49,292 bases of DNA from Rhizobium sullae (lineage in GTDB: Bacteria; Pseudomonadota; Alphaproteobacteria; Rhizobiales; Rhizobiaceae), in the NCBI RefSeq assembly GCF_900169785.1, contig NZ_FWER01000015.1:197336-246627 (forward strand), written 5' to 3'. A program made the translations under genes and the position numbers. Shown piece by piece: positions 1-8,713 of the stretch (the first letter of the stretch is position 1; each line of letters starts with the position of its first letter). The notes below the pieces were generated by a model that was given only the letters and a program-made list of their open reading frames with translations, was not told where the DNA came from and did not search any database.

Positions 1-54
1 GCCTATAAGCGAAAGCATCAGGCAGCCCCGTTCGGAGTATCGGAGGACCGATGA
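1..54 (+). CDS. possible 3' end of an upstream gene
   Basis: Frame 1 is open from the window edge and ends in TGA at 52-54, sharing bases with the ATG at 51 in the ATGA arrangement common in operons. The 17 visible residues are not diagnostic. In operons of this type the preceding gene is usually the sugar-binding protein, so this may be its tail. A GGAGG at 42-46 also serves as the ribosome binding site of the next gene. Frame 2 is open here too, so the call is weak. Confidence 0.35.
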   Translation, partial: AYKRKHQAAPFGVSEDR

Positions 55-953
55 AAAGGATTCTTTCCAGCGTCAGGGACGGCCGCGGTTTCGATATCGC
101 GCTAGTCGCCTTTCCGCTCATCTTTCTGTTCGTGATGGCAGGCTTGCCACTCATCTACAACGTCGTGATGAGTTTCCAAGAGGTCGATATGTTCAGCCTC
201 GGCACCTTCTCGCGTCCTTTCGTCGGCTTCAAGAACTACACCGACCTGTTCGCGCTGCCGGAAACCTGGCCGATCCTTCGCAACACGGCAATTTTCGTCA
301 TCGGATCCATCGCTGGCCAGTTCCTGATCGGCTTCGGCCTGGCGTTATTTTTCTGGGTGAATTTTCCCGGCGCATCGTGGCTGCGCGGTCTTTTCCTCGT
401 CTCCTGGGTCATGCCCGGCCTCGTTGTCGGCGCCATCTGGAACTGGATTCTCTCCGGTGACTTCGGCGTGTTGAATTTCATCCTGAAAGAAAGTGGCATC
501 ATCAGCGGCAACATCTTCTGGCGCTCGGACCCACACTACTCTCTTTATGCCGTCGTCATCGCCAATGTCTGGCTCGGCACTGCGTTCAACATGATCCTTC
601 TCTCCGTCGGCCTGTCCAGCATTCCAGGCGATCTCTACGAGGCAGCCGAACTCGACGGCGCCAATGCCTGGCAGCGCTTCTGGACCATCACCTTGCCGAT
701 GATGCGCTCGACAATCGGCGCCATCGTCGCGCTCGGCCTGATCTTCACGCTGCAGCAGTTTGACCTTTTCGCGGCGATCACCTCCGGCGGGCCGAACAAT
801 TCCTCGAACGTGACGCAATACTGGGCCTGGGACCTGTCCTTCCGCCAATACGACTTCGCCAAAGGGGCTACAATCTCCGTGATCATGATCGTCTTCGTCA
901 TGATCGCCGCGGTCGTCTATGTACGCTCGACACGCCATGAGGTGCGCGGATGA
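51..953 (+). CDS. sugar ABC transporter permease (MalF/UgpA type)
   Basis: This is an inner-membrane permease of the CUT1 carbohydrate importer family, about 300 residues. The first membrane segment is near residues 17-40 and several more follow. The cytoplasmic EAA loop that docks on the ATPase is at about residues 197-216 (EAAELDGANAWQRF then LP). GGAGG lies five bases before the ATG. Its end overlaps the next permease gene by four bases (ATGA), and the ATPase gene follows in the same way, so the three are one operon. The binding protein must lie upstream of the window. The substrate cannot be read from the sequence; MalF/UgpA-like proteins carry di- and oligosaccharides, polyols or glycerol-3-phosphate. 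Confidence 0.9.
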   Translation: MKRILSSVRDGRGFDIALVAFPLIFLFVMAGLPLIYNVVMSFQEVDMFSLGTFSRPFVGFKNYTDLFALPETWPILRNTAIFVIGSIAGQFLIGFGLALFFWVNFPGASWLRGLFLVSWVMPGLVVGAIWNWILSGDFGVLNFILKESGIISGNIFWRSDPHYSLYAVVIANVWLGTAFNMILLSVGLSSIPGDLYEAAELDGANAWQRFWTITLPMMRSTIGAIVALGLIFTLQQFDLFAAITSGGPNNSSNVTQYWAWDLSFRQYDFAKGATISVIMIVFVMIAAVVYVRSTRHEVRG

Positions 954-1777
954 GCGAGACGAACCGCAACCGCCTGATGCTCGCGATCGCCATCGTCATG
1001 GCGGCGATCTATCTCTTTCCGCTCTACTGGATGTATATCACGACGCTCAAAAGCGGCTCGGAGATGTTTGCCACGCCGCCGAGCTTCTGGCCTTCCTCGC
1101 CGCAATGGGGCACATACGCCTATGTCTGGGAAAGCCGGAACATGGGCCGCTATCTCTGGAATTCGCTGGTCATCGCCATCGGCTCCGTCACGCTCATCAC
1201 CGTTCTCGGCGTCGGCTGCGCCTACGTGCTGGCGCGCTACCGCAATGTTTGGGTGGATATCGGCCTGTTCCTCATCCTGATGCTGCAGGTTCTTCCTGCT
1301 TCGCTGATGGTCACGCCGATCTTCGTCGGTTTCTCGCAGTTCGGCATGCTCAACTATCCGCGCCTTGCTGTTATCATCGCCATTGCTGCGAAAAGCATGC
1401 CATTCTTCGTCGTCCTCGTCCGTGCCACCTTCATGGCGGTGCCGCAGGAACTCGAGGAGGCCGCCCTCGTCGACGGCAATTCCCGCGTCGGCGCCTTCTT
1501 CAACATTGTCCTGCCGCTTGCCCGGAACGGCATCCTTGTCAGTGCGATCCTCATCTTCATGCAGGCCTTCGGCGAATTCGTCTACGCTAAGTCGATGATC
1601 CAGGCCGCCGAGCTTCAGCCGGCGAGCGTCGGTCTCAATTCCTTCATGGGACCGAACACCAACGAGTGGAACAATATCATGGCCTACGCCACGATGTATG
1701 TGACGCCGATCCTCGCCATTTTCGTTCTCTTGCAGCGCCGCATCGTATCCGGCCTCACCTCGGGAGCCCTCAAATGA
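950..1777 (+). CDS. sugar ABC transporter permease (MalG/UgpE type)
   Basis: This is the second permease of the CUT1 importer, 275 residues. An N-terminal membrane helix (about residues 8-30) leads into the conserved MalG-type start of the periplasmic segment (TTLKSGSEMF). The EAA loop is at about residues 169-190 (EEAALVDGNS then NIVLPL). It overlaps the upstream permease gene by four bases and the downstream ATPase gene by four bases, so translation of the three is probably coupled. It should pair with the product of the gene at 51-953 to form the membrane channel. Family assignment is firm; the substrate is unknown. Confidence 0.9.
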   Translation: MSETNRNRLMLAIAIVMAAIYLFPLYWMYITTLKSGSEMFATPPSFWPSSPQWGTYAYVWESRNMGRYLWNSLVIAIGSVTLITVLGVGCAYVLARYRNVWVDIGLFLILMLQVLPASLMVTPIFVGFSQFGMLNYPRLAVIIAIAAKSMPFFVVLVRATFMAVPQELEEAALVDGNSRVGAFFNIVLPLARNGILVSAILIFMQAFGEFVYAKSMIQAAELQPASVGLNSFMGPNTNEWNNIMAYATMYVTPILAIFVLLQRRIVSGLTSGALK

Positions 1778-2844
1778 CCACTCAGATCGAGCTTGCCGGC
1801 GTCAACAAGCACTATGGCGCCTTCCACGCTCTCAAGAACATCAACCTATCGATCGCCAAGGGAACGTTCGTGGCCCTCGTCGGTCCCTCCGGCTGCGGCA
1901 AATCCACGCTTCTGCGGTCTCTGGCGGGCCTTGAAAGCATCTCCGAAGGCGACCTTAAGATCGCTGGCGAGCTGATGAACAACGTGCCGCCGCGCAAGCG
2001 CGATGTGGCCATGGTCTTCCAGTCCTACGCGCTTTATCCGCATATGACCGTCGAGCAGAACCTGACTTACAGTCTCCGGATCCGTGGCGTCGCGAAAGCC
2101 GAGGCGAAGAAAGCCGCCGAGGAAGTCGCCACCACCACCGGCCTGTCGCATCTCCTGAAGCGCTATCCGCGCGAGCTTTCCGGTGGCCAGCGTCAGCGCG
2201 TCGCCATGAGCCGCGCCATCATCCGTCATCCGAAGGCATTCCTCTTCGACGAACCGCTGTCCAATTTGGATGCGGCGCTGCGCGTTCATATGCGCAAGGA
2301 AATCAGAGCCTTGCACGATCGGCTTCATGCGACATCGGTCTACGTCACGCATGATCAGATCGAGGCTATGACCATGGCCGATCACGTCGTCGTCATGCGC
2401 GAGGGCATCATCGAGCAGCAGGGCAGGCCGCTTGATCTTTACGACACGCCCGCCAACAAGTTCGTTGCCGGCTTCATCGGCTCACCCGCGATGAACTTCA
2501 TCCCGGCGATCGTCGGCGAAGATGGTGCAAGCCTGACGCTCGACCTCGGTCCGCTCAAGCAGAAGCTGGCGCTTGCCGGCAAACTGCAGCCCGGCCGCAA
2601 GGTGACGGCCGGCATCCGCCCCGAACATATCGGCATCACCGGCGAAGGGCAGGGCACCTTCGATGTCCCGGTCGCCGTCGTCGAATCCACCGGTTCCTCG
2701 ACCTTCATCACCGCGGCAACCGAGCCGGAACTCACCATCGTCGAAACCGGCCGTGGCAGCGCGCAGGCGGGGAACACCGTCGGCGCGGTCGTCGATCCGG
2801 CTCAGCTGCACCTCTTCGACGAGGCAAGCGGCGTCAGGATCTGA
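1774..2844 (+). CDS. sugar ABC transporter ATP-binding protein (MalK/UgpC type)
   Basis: This is the ATPase subunit that powers the CUT1 importer, 356 residues from the ATG at 1774. That start is preferred because it overlaps the preceding stop codon (ATGA) and gives the normal family N-terminus; the frame is open further upstream. Walker A is GPSGCGKST (37-45), the signature LSGGQ is at 135-139 and Walker B with the catalytic Glu is FLFDEP (156-161). About 120 C-terminal residues match the TOBE-type regulatory region of MalK/UgpC proteins. A 10-bp perfect stem overlaps the stop codon. The next gene is convergent, so the operon ends here. Confidence 0.92.
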   Translation: MTTQIELAGVNKHYGAFHALKNINLSIAKGTFVALVGPSGCGKSTLLRSLAGLESISEGDLKIAGELMNNVPPRKRDVAMVFQSYALYPHMTVEQNLTYSLRIRGVAKAEAKKAAEEVATTTGLSHLLKRYPRELSGGQRQRVAMSRAIIRHPKAFLFDEPLSNLDAALRVHMRKEIRALHDRLHATSVYVTHDQIEAMTMADHVVVMREGIIEQQGRPLDLYDTPANKFVAGFIGSPAMNFIPAIVGEDGASLTLDLGPLKQKLALAGKLQPGRKVTAGIRPEHIGITGEGQGTFDVPVAVVESTGSSTFITAATEPELTIVETGRGSAQAGNTVGAVVDPAQLHLFDEASGVRI

Positions 2845-2850
2845 CGCCGC
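2828..2850. terminator. perfect hairpin over the stop codon, possible bidirectional terminator
   Basis: GCGGCGTCAG-GAT-CTGACGCCGC is a perfect 10-bp stem with a 3-base loop. It contains the TGA (2842-2844) of the ATPase gene and sits ten bases beyond the stop of the convergent aldo/keto reductase gene. Its position between convergent genes suits a shared terminator. No T-tract follows on either strand, so it would not be a classical intrinsic terminator. Confidence 0.45.
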
Positions 2851-2859
2851 CTTCAAAAG

Positions 2860-3891
2860 CTAGCGGCCGCCTTCCATTTTGCGGTGGCGCTGGTTGATGC
2901 CGTGCTCACCATAGGGATATTGCCCGGGTGTCGGTGCGCTGACCTCATCGAGCCTGGCAGTCTCCTCAATCGAAAGCACGAGACTGGCGGCGCTAAGATT
3001 GTCGGCGAGCTGCTCGGGGTTTCGCGCGCCCAGAATGACGGAGGTCACCGCAGGACGCGCCGCCGTCCAGGCAAGGGCAACTTGCGCCATGCTGACGCCG
3101 CGGGCTCTCGCGATGTCCTCGACCGCACCGATGATGGCCCAGGTACGATCCTGCGCATTGCGGGCTTCGAAGGCCTCGCCGCCGCGCGTTGGATTTTCGC
3201 CAAGGCGGGTTGCGCCGATCGGAATCTCATCGCGCTTGTACTTGCCCGTCAGCCAGCCGCCGCCGAGCGGTGACCAGGGCAACAACCCCATGCTGGCATC
3301 CTGGCAGGCGGCGACGATTTCAAGCTCGATATCGCGCATCAGCAGATTGTATTGCGGCTGAAGCGTCACCGGTCGTGTGTAGCCGCGCGCCTTGGCAATC
3401 TCGGAAGCCTTGGCAATGTGCCAACCAACATAGTTGGAGAAGCCGTAATAGCTGATCTTGCCGGCTGAAACGGCGTCATCGAGGAAACGCAGCGTCTCCT
3501 CGATCGGCGTCAGCGCGTCCCAGGCATGCATCTGGTAGAGATCGATATGCTCGACGCCGAGACGGTGGAGGGAGTCGTCGAGCGCTTGGTGGAGGTGTTT
3601 GCGCGAAAGGCCGATATCGTTCGGACCCGAACCCATCGGAAAGCGACCTTTAGTCGCGATCACAGCTTGCTTTGCCTCGGTTGGCCGCGCCTTCAGCCAA
3701 TGCCCGATGATCTCTTCGGATTTGCCGGCGCTATAGACATCGGCAGTATCGATGAAATTGCCGCCCCAGGCGAAATAGTCGTCGAGCAACCTGTGAGAGG
3801 CGGCTTCGTCAGCCTCTGCGCCGAAGGTCATCGTGCCGAGACAATATGCGGTCACGATCGTGCCGCTCGGACCGAGTTTGCGATAATCCAT
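2860..3891 (-). CDS. aldo/keto reductase
   Basis: This is an NAD(P)H-dependent oxidoreductase of the aldo/keto reductase family, a TIM barrel of 343 residues. The catalytic tetrad is visible: Asp48 (FIDTAD), Tyr53 (DVYSAGKSEE), Lys81 (ATKG) and His122 (YQMHAWD). The cofactor-binding region near the C-terminus (VILGARNPEQL) is present. The start at 3891 is chosen over one four codons earlier because GGAGGT stands at the right distance before it. It is convergent with the sugar ABC operon and divergent from the LysR-type gene at 4176, a likely regulator. The substrate is unknown; its place beside a sugar importer suggests a sugar or sugar-derived aldehyde or ketone. Confidence 0.88.
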   Translation of the reverse strand: MDYRKLGPSGTIVTAYCLGTMTFGAEADEAASHRLLDDYFAWGGNFIDTADVYSAGKSEEIIGHWLKARPTEAKQAVIATKGRFPMGSGPNDIGLSRKHLHQALDDSLHRLGVEHIDLYQMHAWDALTPIEETLRFLDDAVSAGKISYYGFSNYVGWHIAKASEIAKARGYTRPVTLQPQYNLLMRDIELEIVAACQDASMGLLPWSPLGGGWLTGKYKRDEIPIGATRLGENPTRGGEAFEARNAQDRTWAIIGAVEDIARARGVSMAQVALAWTAARPAVTSVILGARNPEQLADNLSAASLVLSIEETARLDEVSAPTPGQYPYGEHGINQRHRKMEGGR

Positions 3892-4175
3892 GCTTACCTC
3901 CAATGAACATCAAGGCCGCGACACCAAGGGCGGCCACTATCTCAGCATCATCGGCACTGACGGCGGTGCCGCAGCCATTGCTTCCTTTTCTTCTGCAGCC
4001 TTCGAAGTGCAAGGCCTGAGAAGGCACTCGTGAATCGGGTGAGTGAAGAATAGGATGGGTCACGTGAGGAAGAAGCTGTGCCGATAACACAGCGAGAGAA
4101 TGCGTCAGGCGCTTCCATCATTCAAACGGAAGATTTAGATAAGATTGATCGATTTCTTTGCATAATGAGGATCCA

Positions 4176-5048
4176 GTGGAACTACGCCAGCTCCAATATT
4201 TTGTCGCTGCAGCAAAGGCCGAGCATTTTACGAAAGCCGCGCAACGCTTAAACATCGTTCAGTCCGCCCTATCGAGTTCGGTCCGGGCATTGGAAGACGA
4301 GCTGAAGGCGCAGCTCTTCGTCCGCACCACTCGAAAGGTGCGGCTGACAGCCGCCGGCAGGGCGCTGCTCGAGAAGGCGGAGATCGTCCTTCAGGCAGCG
4401 AAGGATGCACGGGAAGCGGTAAGTGCCGTTACCCAGGCGAAATCTGGCAAGCTGAACCTGGGAACCGTTCAGGGCCTTCCGGCATTTCTCGATCTGCCGC
4501 TTCTGCTTGCCCGTTTTCATGAGCGTCATCCGCATATCGACGTGCGCCTGATACAGGGCGGGGCGGCCCATCTGCTGGAGAAGGTCAGGAACGGCAAACT
4601 CGACCTCGCGTTCCTGCCGATGTTCGATCCCCCGAGCGACATTGCAACCGTCACGATCGCCTGCGAAGAACTGGTCGTCGTCTGCAACAAGACGCATTCG
4701 CTTGCATCAAGCGAGTTTGTTTCTCTTGGCGAAATTGCATCTCATGCCTTTGTCGAATTCGAGCAGGATTTGGGTACGCGCAAGATCATAGATGATCTAT
4801 TTCTGAGAGCGAATATTGATCGCAAGATCGCATTCGAGGTGAGCGACCTCGGCACATTGATGGAACTCGTCGGACACGGGCTGGGCATCGCACTCGTGCC
4901 GGAATCGGTAGCCTGCAGCCGGGCTCAGATACTGAGTGTTTGCCGTCTGAAAGACGCCGATGCATGCTGGGAAGTCGTATTGGCTTCATCGGCAGCATCG
5001 GGCGATGCACTGCCGAGACGCTTCGAGGAGATTATCGGAAAGGGATAG
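4176..5048 (+). CDS. LysR-type transcriptional regulator
   Basis: This 290-residue regulator begins with the LysR helix-turn-helix (ELRQLQYF then AEHFTKAAQRL, residues about 1-60), followed by an effector-binding domain of the periplasmic-binding-protein fold. The GTG at 4176 gives the normal family start and has GAGG seven bases upstream; a TTG at 4158 would add six residues. It is transcribed away from the aldo/keto reductase gene, and the 284-bp gap between them is where it would be expected to bind. The effector is not predictable. No convincing T-N11-A operator was settled on. Confidence 0.88.
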   Translation: MELRQLQYFVAAAKAEHFTKAAQRLNIVQSALSSSVRALEDELKAQLFVRTTRKVRLTAAGRALLEKAEIVLQAAKDAREAVSAVTQAKSGKLNLGTVQGLPAFLDLPLLLARFHERHPHIDVRLIQGGAAHLLEKVRNGKLDLAFLPMFDPPSDIATVTIACEELVVVCNKTHSLASSEFVSLGEIASHAFVEFEQDLGTRKIIDDLFLRANIDRKIAFEVSDLGTLMELVGHGLGIALVPESVACSRAQILSVCRLKDADACWEVVLASSAASGDALPRRFEEIIGKG

Positions 5049-5167
5049 CGCCAGCATCTAAGTTCGACCCGCACCTGAGGGGCCATGAGTTGTAGGTGCT
5101 ATCGAGGCAGCGCCGGCGTATGATCGGTCTATCGTCGGCATCCAGTGGTATGCGAGAGGGATGGCAA

Positions 5168-5368
5168 ATGAGACGGAAATTCGGTTACACACTCGGGACG
5201 ATTTTGATCCTGCTCGGATTGATCTGGATCGGCCAGGGGAGCGGATTTTTCCCGTACCCGTCCTCGAGTTTTATGATCAATCAAAGCATCTGGATTCTGT
5301 GGGGACTCATCGTCCTGGGGATCGGTGGCGTGGCCGTGTTTGTCACCCGCAGGCTCGGCGGGGAGTAA
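5168..5368 (+). CDS. small two-helix membrane protein, function unknown
   Basis: This encodes 66 residues: a short basic N-terminus (MRRKFGY), a hydrophobic helix (about residues 7-24), a loop with FFPYPSSSF, a second helix (about residues 40-58) and a basic tail. A purine-rich GAGAGGGA lies before the ATG at 5168; the frame is open further upstream, but that would add 24 residues unlike a membrane protein start. It looks like a conserved small inner-membrane protein of a kind often seen in Rhizobiaceae, but no function can be assigned. It stands alone between the LysR gene and a convergent acetyltransferase gene. Confidence 0.6.
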   Translation: MRRKFGYTLGTILILLGLIWIGQGSGFFPYPSSSFMINQSIWILWGLIVLGIGGVAVFVTRRLGGE

Positions 5369-5429
5369 CAACCATGCAGCGCACCCCAACCACGGTAGAT
5401 GGCATCCACATAGGACCCAGCATGCGGAC

Positions 5430-5900
5430 TTAGGCGGTCATTGCTCGCCAACAGATCAGCGGGCCATCTTCCATGTCGACACGTTCGCCGATGCGGATGA
5501 ACCCGTTGCGCTCCAGAACGCGTTGGGACGCGATGTTCTTGACGCCTGTCTCCGCGGATATCTGGACGACGCGCGGGTCAGCACGCCCCCATGAAAGTAG
5601 TTCGCCAATAGCCCTGCTCGTGTATCCACGGCCTTGTCGCGCTGGCGCCACCCCGTAGCCGATATGGATATCCCCGCCCTGGGGAACTCTGACTATGGAG
5701 CAAAGACCAACGACCTCATCCTCGCCTACGATCAGCCAGGCCGACGGCGCGAACCAGGGGCGAATCTCGTCGGCAAGCTTACTCAGCATTTCCAGCACGT
5801 CTGGAGGTGCGATCGTGCCGTCGCGAACAACGCGAAGATTGCGAGGCGCGGTGCCTTTCAGCAGCGCTTCAAAGTCACAAGTAGTTGCTTCGACGATCAT
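5430..5900 (-). CDS. GNAT-family N-acetyltransferase
   Basis: This 156-residue protein is of the GCN5-related acetyltransferase fold, which moves an acetyl group from acetyl-CoA to an amine. The acetyl-CoA-binding motif A is IGYGVAPARQGRGYTSRAIGEL at about residues 88-109, with the R-G-x-G-Y/F-type pyrophosphate loop. Motif B follows (NIASQRVLERNGF). The start at 5900 has GAGAAAG just upstream. An in-frame ATG at 5993 would add 31 residues of low-complexity sequence and cross a run of nine G, so it is rejected. The substrate is unknown. It resembles the RimJ/RimL-like group that includes many small-molecule and resistance acetyltransferases. Confidence 0.8.
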   Translation of the reverse strand: MIVEATTCDFEALLKGTAPRNLRVVRDGTIAPPDVLEMLSKLADEIRPWFAPSAWLIVGEDEVVGLCSIVRVPQGGDIHIGYGVAPARQGRGYTSRAIGELLSWGRADPRVVQISAETGVKNIASQRVLERNGFIRIGERVDMEDGPLICWRAMTA

Positions 5901-6164
5901 TCTTTCTCGACATCTCGTGTGGCCCGGGGGGGGGTGCGCTGAGGCGGAACGGGGAGCTGGCGTTTCGCCTGTAGCAAGCCTAAGGACCATCACTTCCAGC
6001 GCCGTGGCGGGTGAGTGCTAAAATTGCCGCTACGGCAAACACAGCATGCTCCCTCGGGATGAAAACGCACCTATCACCCCTCCGGCATAATCACAAGCTG
6101 CTGCGGCTACAGCCGATTGAGGTGTACGGCCGTTGTCCACAAGGGCCGCGCCAGGCTCTCAATG

Positions 6165-6389
6165 CTAGACTGCTTCCGTTTGCATGACCTCGCCGAGCGT
6201 CTTCGGTAACGCATTGTTATTGTGATCTGGCCGCACGACGGCGGTCATGCTCTTGTTCGCCTGCGCGTCAACGCGTTCTGCAGCGTCTCGAAGCAATGTT
6301 GCGAGAACGTCAAGTGATACCCTGTCGGCGCGCATAAGCTGACGGATCAGCGGATCGCTCAATATCTCTGACATGGTCATATCGCGCAT
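6165..6389 (-). CDS. conserved small hypothetical protein
   Basis: This encodes 74 residues, mostly helical and charged (MRDMTMSEIL, then DPLIRQLMRADRVSLDVLA). A strong AGGAGG stands six bases before the ATG at 6389, which fixes the start; the frame stays open upstream but the extension is not protein-like. No domain is recognised. The leucine/arginine pattern suggests a two-helix protein that could bind another protein. It diverges from the phosphate-linked ABC operon, so the two share the 285-bp region that carries the PHO box. Confidence 0.65.
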   Translation of the reverse strand: MRDMTMSEILSDPLIRQLMRADRVSLDVLATLLRDAAERVDAQANKSMTAVVRPDHNNNALPKTLGEVMQTEAV

Positions 6390-6589
6390 AGTTGCCTCCT
6401 GATGAGGAAAACAATCTAACCGCGATTGATTACAATCTAATGTAAAAGCGACGGCGAAAAGATGGCCGCAGGACGGGCCTAAACCATAGGCCGCATCAAA
6501 AGCCTCGAATCCGCCTGCGCACTCGATGTTTTTCCAGTTCGAGGAGATGAAATGCACGGCTGTGCAAAAAATCCCGCACATAGACCCTT

Positions 6590-6607
6590 TTGTCATCCCG
6601 ATGTCAC
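6590..6607 (+). promoter_or_regulatory. PHO box (PhoB binding site) before the glycerophosphodiester uptake operon
   Basis: TTGTCATCCCGATGTCAC consists of two 7-bp half-sites (TTGTCAT and ATGTCAC) separated by four bases. This matches the PhoB consensus of two CTGTCAT repeats with a 4-bp spacer at 11 of 14 positions. It lies 68 bp before the ATG of the binding-protein gene, a normal distance for a PhoB-activated promoter. Its match to the phosphate-ester genes downstream supports the call. Confidence 0.65.
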
Positions 6608-6674
6608 GCGTCAGCGTTAGCTAGCTCCATCAGCCACGAGGGGCACGGCCTCGAAAAACCGAATGGAGACGGTC

Positions 6675-7820
6675 ATGAACAGACGCGAGTTTCTTATCAC
6701 ATCGTCAGCCGCAACAGCTCTTCTGGCCGTGCCGCGTTTCGCTTCGGCGGCAGCACAGACGATCGACCTCTACAGCCCCTCCGACGCCAATATCGTCGAC
6801 TTCTGGAACAATATCGTGCGTCCGGCTTTCGAAAAGGCCCACCCTGAGATTGCCCTGAAGGTAACCGACGCCGGCGACAACACCGGCCTGCGCGCCATTG
6901 CCGATCGCGCGCTGGCGGCCCTCCAGACCAAGACCGATCCGCAGGCAGACATTTTCGAAACCTTCGACCCGCGCCTGCCGAAAGGCGGGATCGACGCCGG
7001 CCTCTGGGTCAAATTCTCGGCGGAGAACATCGAAGGCTTCGACCGCGTCAATCCGCTGGGTTTCGATAACGAGTATTCGCTTCCCTATCGCGGCTCGCAG
7101 GTTCTTCTTGCTTACGACAACACAAAGCTCGATCCCAAGGATGCGCCGAAGACGTGGGAGCAACTGACGGTATGGATCAAGGCCAATCCCGGCCAGTTCA
7201 TCTACAATCGTCCCGACAAAGGCGGTTCGGGCAGCAACTTCGTTCGCCGTGCGATCCATGAGGCCAACGGTCGCGATCCGAAGAAGTTCACCATCGACAA
7301 CTTCTCGGCCGATTATGCCAGCCAGACGCTGACGCCTGCCTGGGCGATCCTCAATGATCTTGCCCCGTCGCTTTACGAAAAGGGCGCCTATACGGCCGGC
7401 AACACCCAATCGATCCAACTTCTTGCCCAAGGCGTCGTCACCATGGTTCCGGTCTGGTCGGACCAGGTTTTGCAGGCGATTTCGCAAGGCGTTCTGCCGG
7501 AAACGACCAGCCTCATTCAGCTTGGCGATCTCGCGCTTTGCGGCAATTTCTCGCGCATGACGGTGCTGTCGAACGGCGCGCATAAGGACGTCGCCTTGAA
7601 GCTTGCAGCTTTCCTGCTGACCAAGGAGATGCAGGAAGCGATCATTACCGAGATCGGCGGCTTCCCCGGCATCTCCTGGGATCACATCTCGGATGATCTC
7701 CGCCAGAAATATGCCGACGTCGTCCCGGCATCGATCCCGACCTTCCCGAGCGGCGATTGGGAGCCAGCGATCAACGACGGCTGGTACCGCAATGTCGCAC
7801 CAGGCATCAGCCGCACCTGA
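6675..7820 (+). CDS. ABC transporter substrate-binding protein, Tat-exported
   Basis: This periplasmic solute-binding protein has 381 residues and is of the ferric-iron/spermidine/phosphonate-like type. It opens with a twin-arginine signal (NRREFLITSSAATALLAV, cleavage probably after ASA), so it is exported folded. The ATG at 6675 is preferred to one at 6663 because GGAG lies six bases before it and the signal then starts MNRREF. The first base of the downstream permease gene is the last base of its stop codon. The PHO box upstream and the phosphodiesterase gene at the end of the operon suggest that the ligand is a phosphate ester such as a glycerophosphodiester rather than iron. That is inference. 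Confidence 0.85.
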   Translation: MNRREFLITSSAATALLAVPRFASAAAQTIDLYSPSDANIVDFWNNIVRPAFEKAHPEIALKVTDAGDNTGLRAIADRALAALQTKTDPQADIFETFDPRLPKGGIDAGLWVKFSAENIEGFDRVNPLGFDNEYSLPYRGSQVLLAYDNTKLDPKDAPKTWEQLTVWIKANPGQFIYNRPDKGGSGSNFVRRAIHEANGRDPKKFTIDNFSADYASQTLTPAWAILNDLAPSLYEKGAYTAGNTQSIQLLAQGVVTMVPVWSDQVLQAISQGVLPETTSLIQLGDLALCGNFSRMTVLSNGAHKDVALKLAAFLLTKEMQEAIITEIGGFPGISWDHISDDLRQKYADVVPASIPTFPSGDWEPAINDGWYRNVAPGISRT

Positions 7821-8713
7821 TGCGCAGGGATCTTGCGCTACCATCGCTGACGCGCTGGCGCGCGCCAGTCAGCATGAATGCTTCGGCGGGGCTTCTTCTG
7901 GTCGCCCTGCCGGTTCTTCTGCTCGGCTGGCTGATCGTCTATCCGATCATCGCCGCAGTCATCGGCACGATCTTCGTACGCCAACCGGATGGTGCTACGG
8001 CATTTTCGCTCGCCTCCTACCGCTTTTTCTTCAGCGATGCCTATAGCCTGACCAATCTCTGGCTCACGCTCTGGACGACGGTGGTTTGCGGCTTGCTGCT
8101 TCTCGTCACAGGCTTGCCGATCGCCCTCTATCTGCGCTTTTCGCAAGGACGCTTACCAGCCTATGTCCAAGGTCTCGCGATCTTTCCGATGTTCGTCCCG
8201 TCGATCATCCTTTCTTACGCGCTCATCCGCACCATAGGTCCGAACGGCACTGTCGACATTCTGCTCAACGCTGTCGGGCTTCCGAAGCTGCCTTCTCCCT
8301 ATCTCACGCCCTGGGGGCCGGTGATCGGTCTCGTCTGGGACAATCTTCCCCTGACGGTACTGATGCTGACGGCCGGATTGGGCAACATTGCAAAAAGCTC
8401 GATTGAAGCCGCTCGAGATGTCGGCGCCTCGCCGCTGCGGGTCTTCGTTTCGATCATCATGCCGCGCATGGGCAATTCGTTTCTCGTGACGGCCTCGTTC
8501 GCGGTGCTTGGCATCTTTTCGTCCTTCACGCTACCCTATGTGCTTGGCCCTGCTTCGCCGGAGATGATGGGTCCCTTCATGCAGCGCACCTTCTCCGACC
8601 TCAATGATCCGCTGAATGCGCTGACACAAGCCGTCATCACCTTCGGTTTCTGCCTGATCTTCGGGATCTTCTATGTTCGCTCGATCGCAAAAAACCGGGA
8701 GGCCGTCCGATGA
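7820..8713 (+). CDS. ABC transporter permease
   Basis: This inner-membrane permease has 297 residues, with about six membrane segments. The cytoplasmic EAA loop (EAARDVGASPLRVF then MPRMG) lies around residue 205. The ATG at 7820 uses the last base of the preceding stop codon (TGATG), which decides the start; the frame is open 63 bases earlier. Its own stop overlaps the next permease gene by four bases. It belongs to the PotB/PhnV-like group that carries polyamines, phosphonates or ferric iron. Together with the gene at 8710 it forms the channel for the ligand of the binding protein at 6675. Confidence 0.88.
   Translation: MRRDLALPSLTRWRAPVSMNASAGLLLVALPVLLLGWLIVYPIIAAVIGTIFVRQPDGATAFSLASYRFFFSDAYSLTNLWLTLWTTVVCGLLLLVTGLPIALYLRFSQGRLPAYVQGLAIFPMFVPSIILSYALIRTIGPNGTVDILLNAVGLPKLPSPYLTPWGPVIGLVWDNLPLTVLMLTAGLGNIAKSSIEAARDVGASPLRVFVSIIMPRMGNSFLVTASFAVLGIFSSFTLPYVLGPASPEMMGPFMQRTFSDLNDPLNALTQAVITFGFCLIFGIFYVRSIAKNREAVR

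Noticed and set aside
3892..4175. Specific LysR operator (T-N11-A) between the aldo/keto reductase and LysR genes
   Set aside because: Several loose matches exist, for example around the ATTGATCGAT stretch near 4144-4153, but none stands out from chance.
5926..5934. Run of nine G upstream of the acetyltransferase start, possibly a phase-variable tract
   Set aside because: The supported start at 5900 lies downstream of the run, so length change would not shift the frame. It could also be a sequencing artefact.
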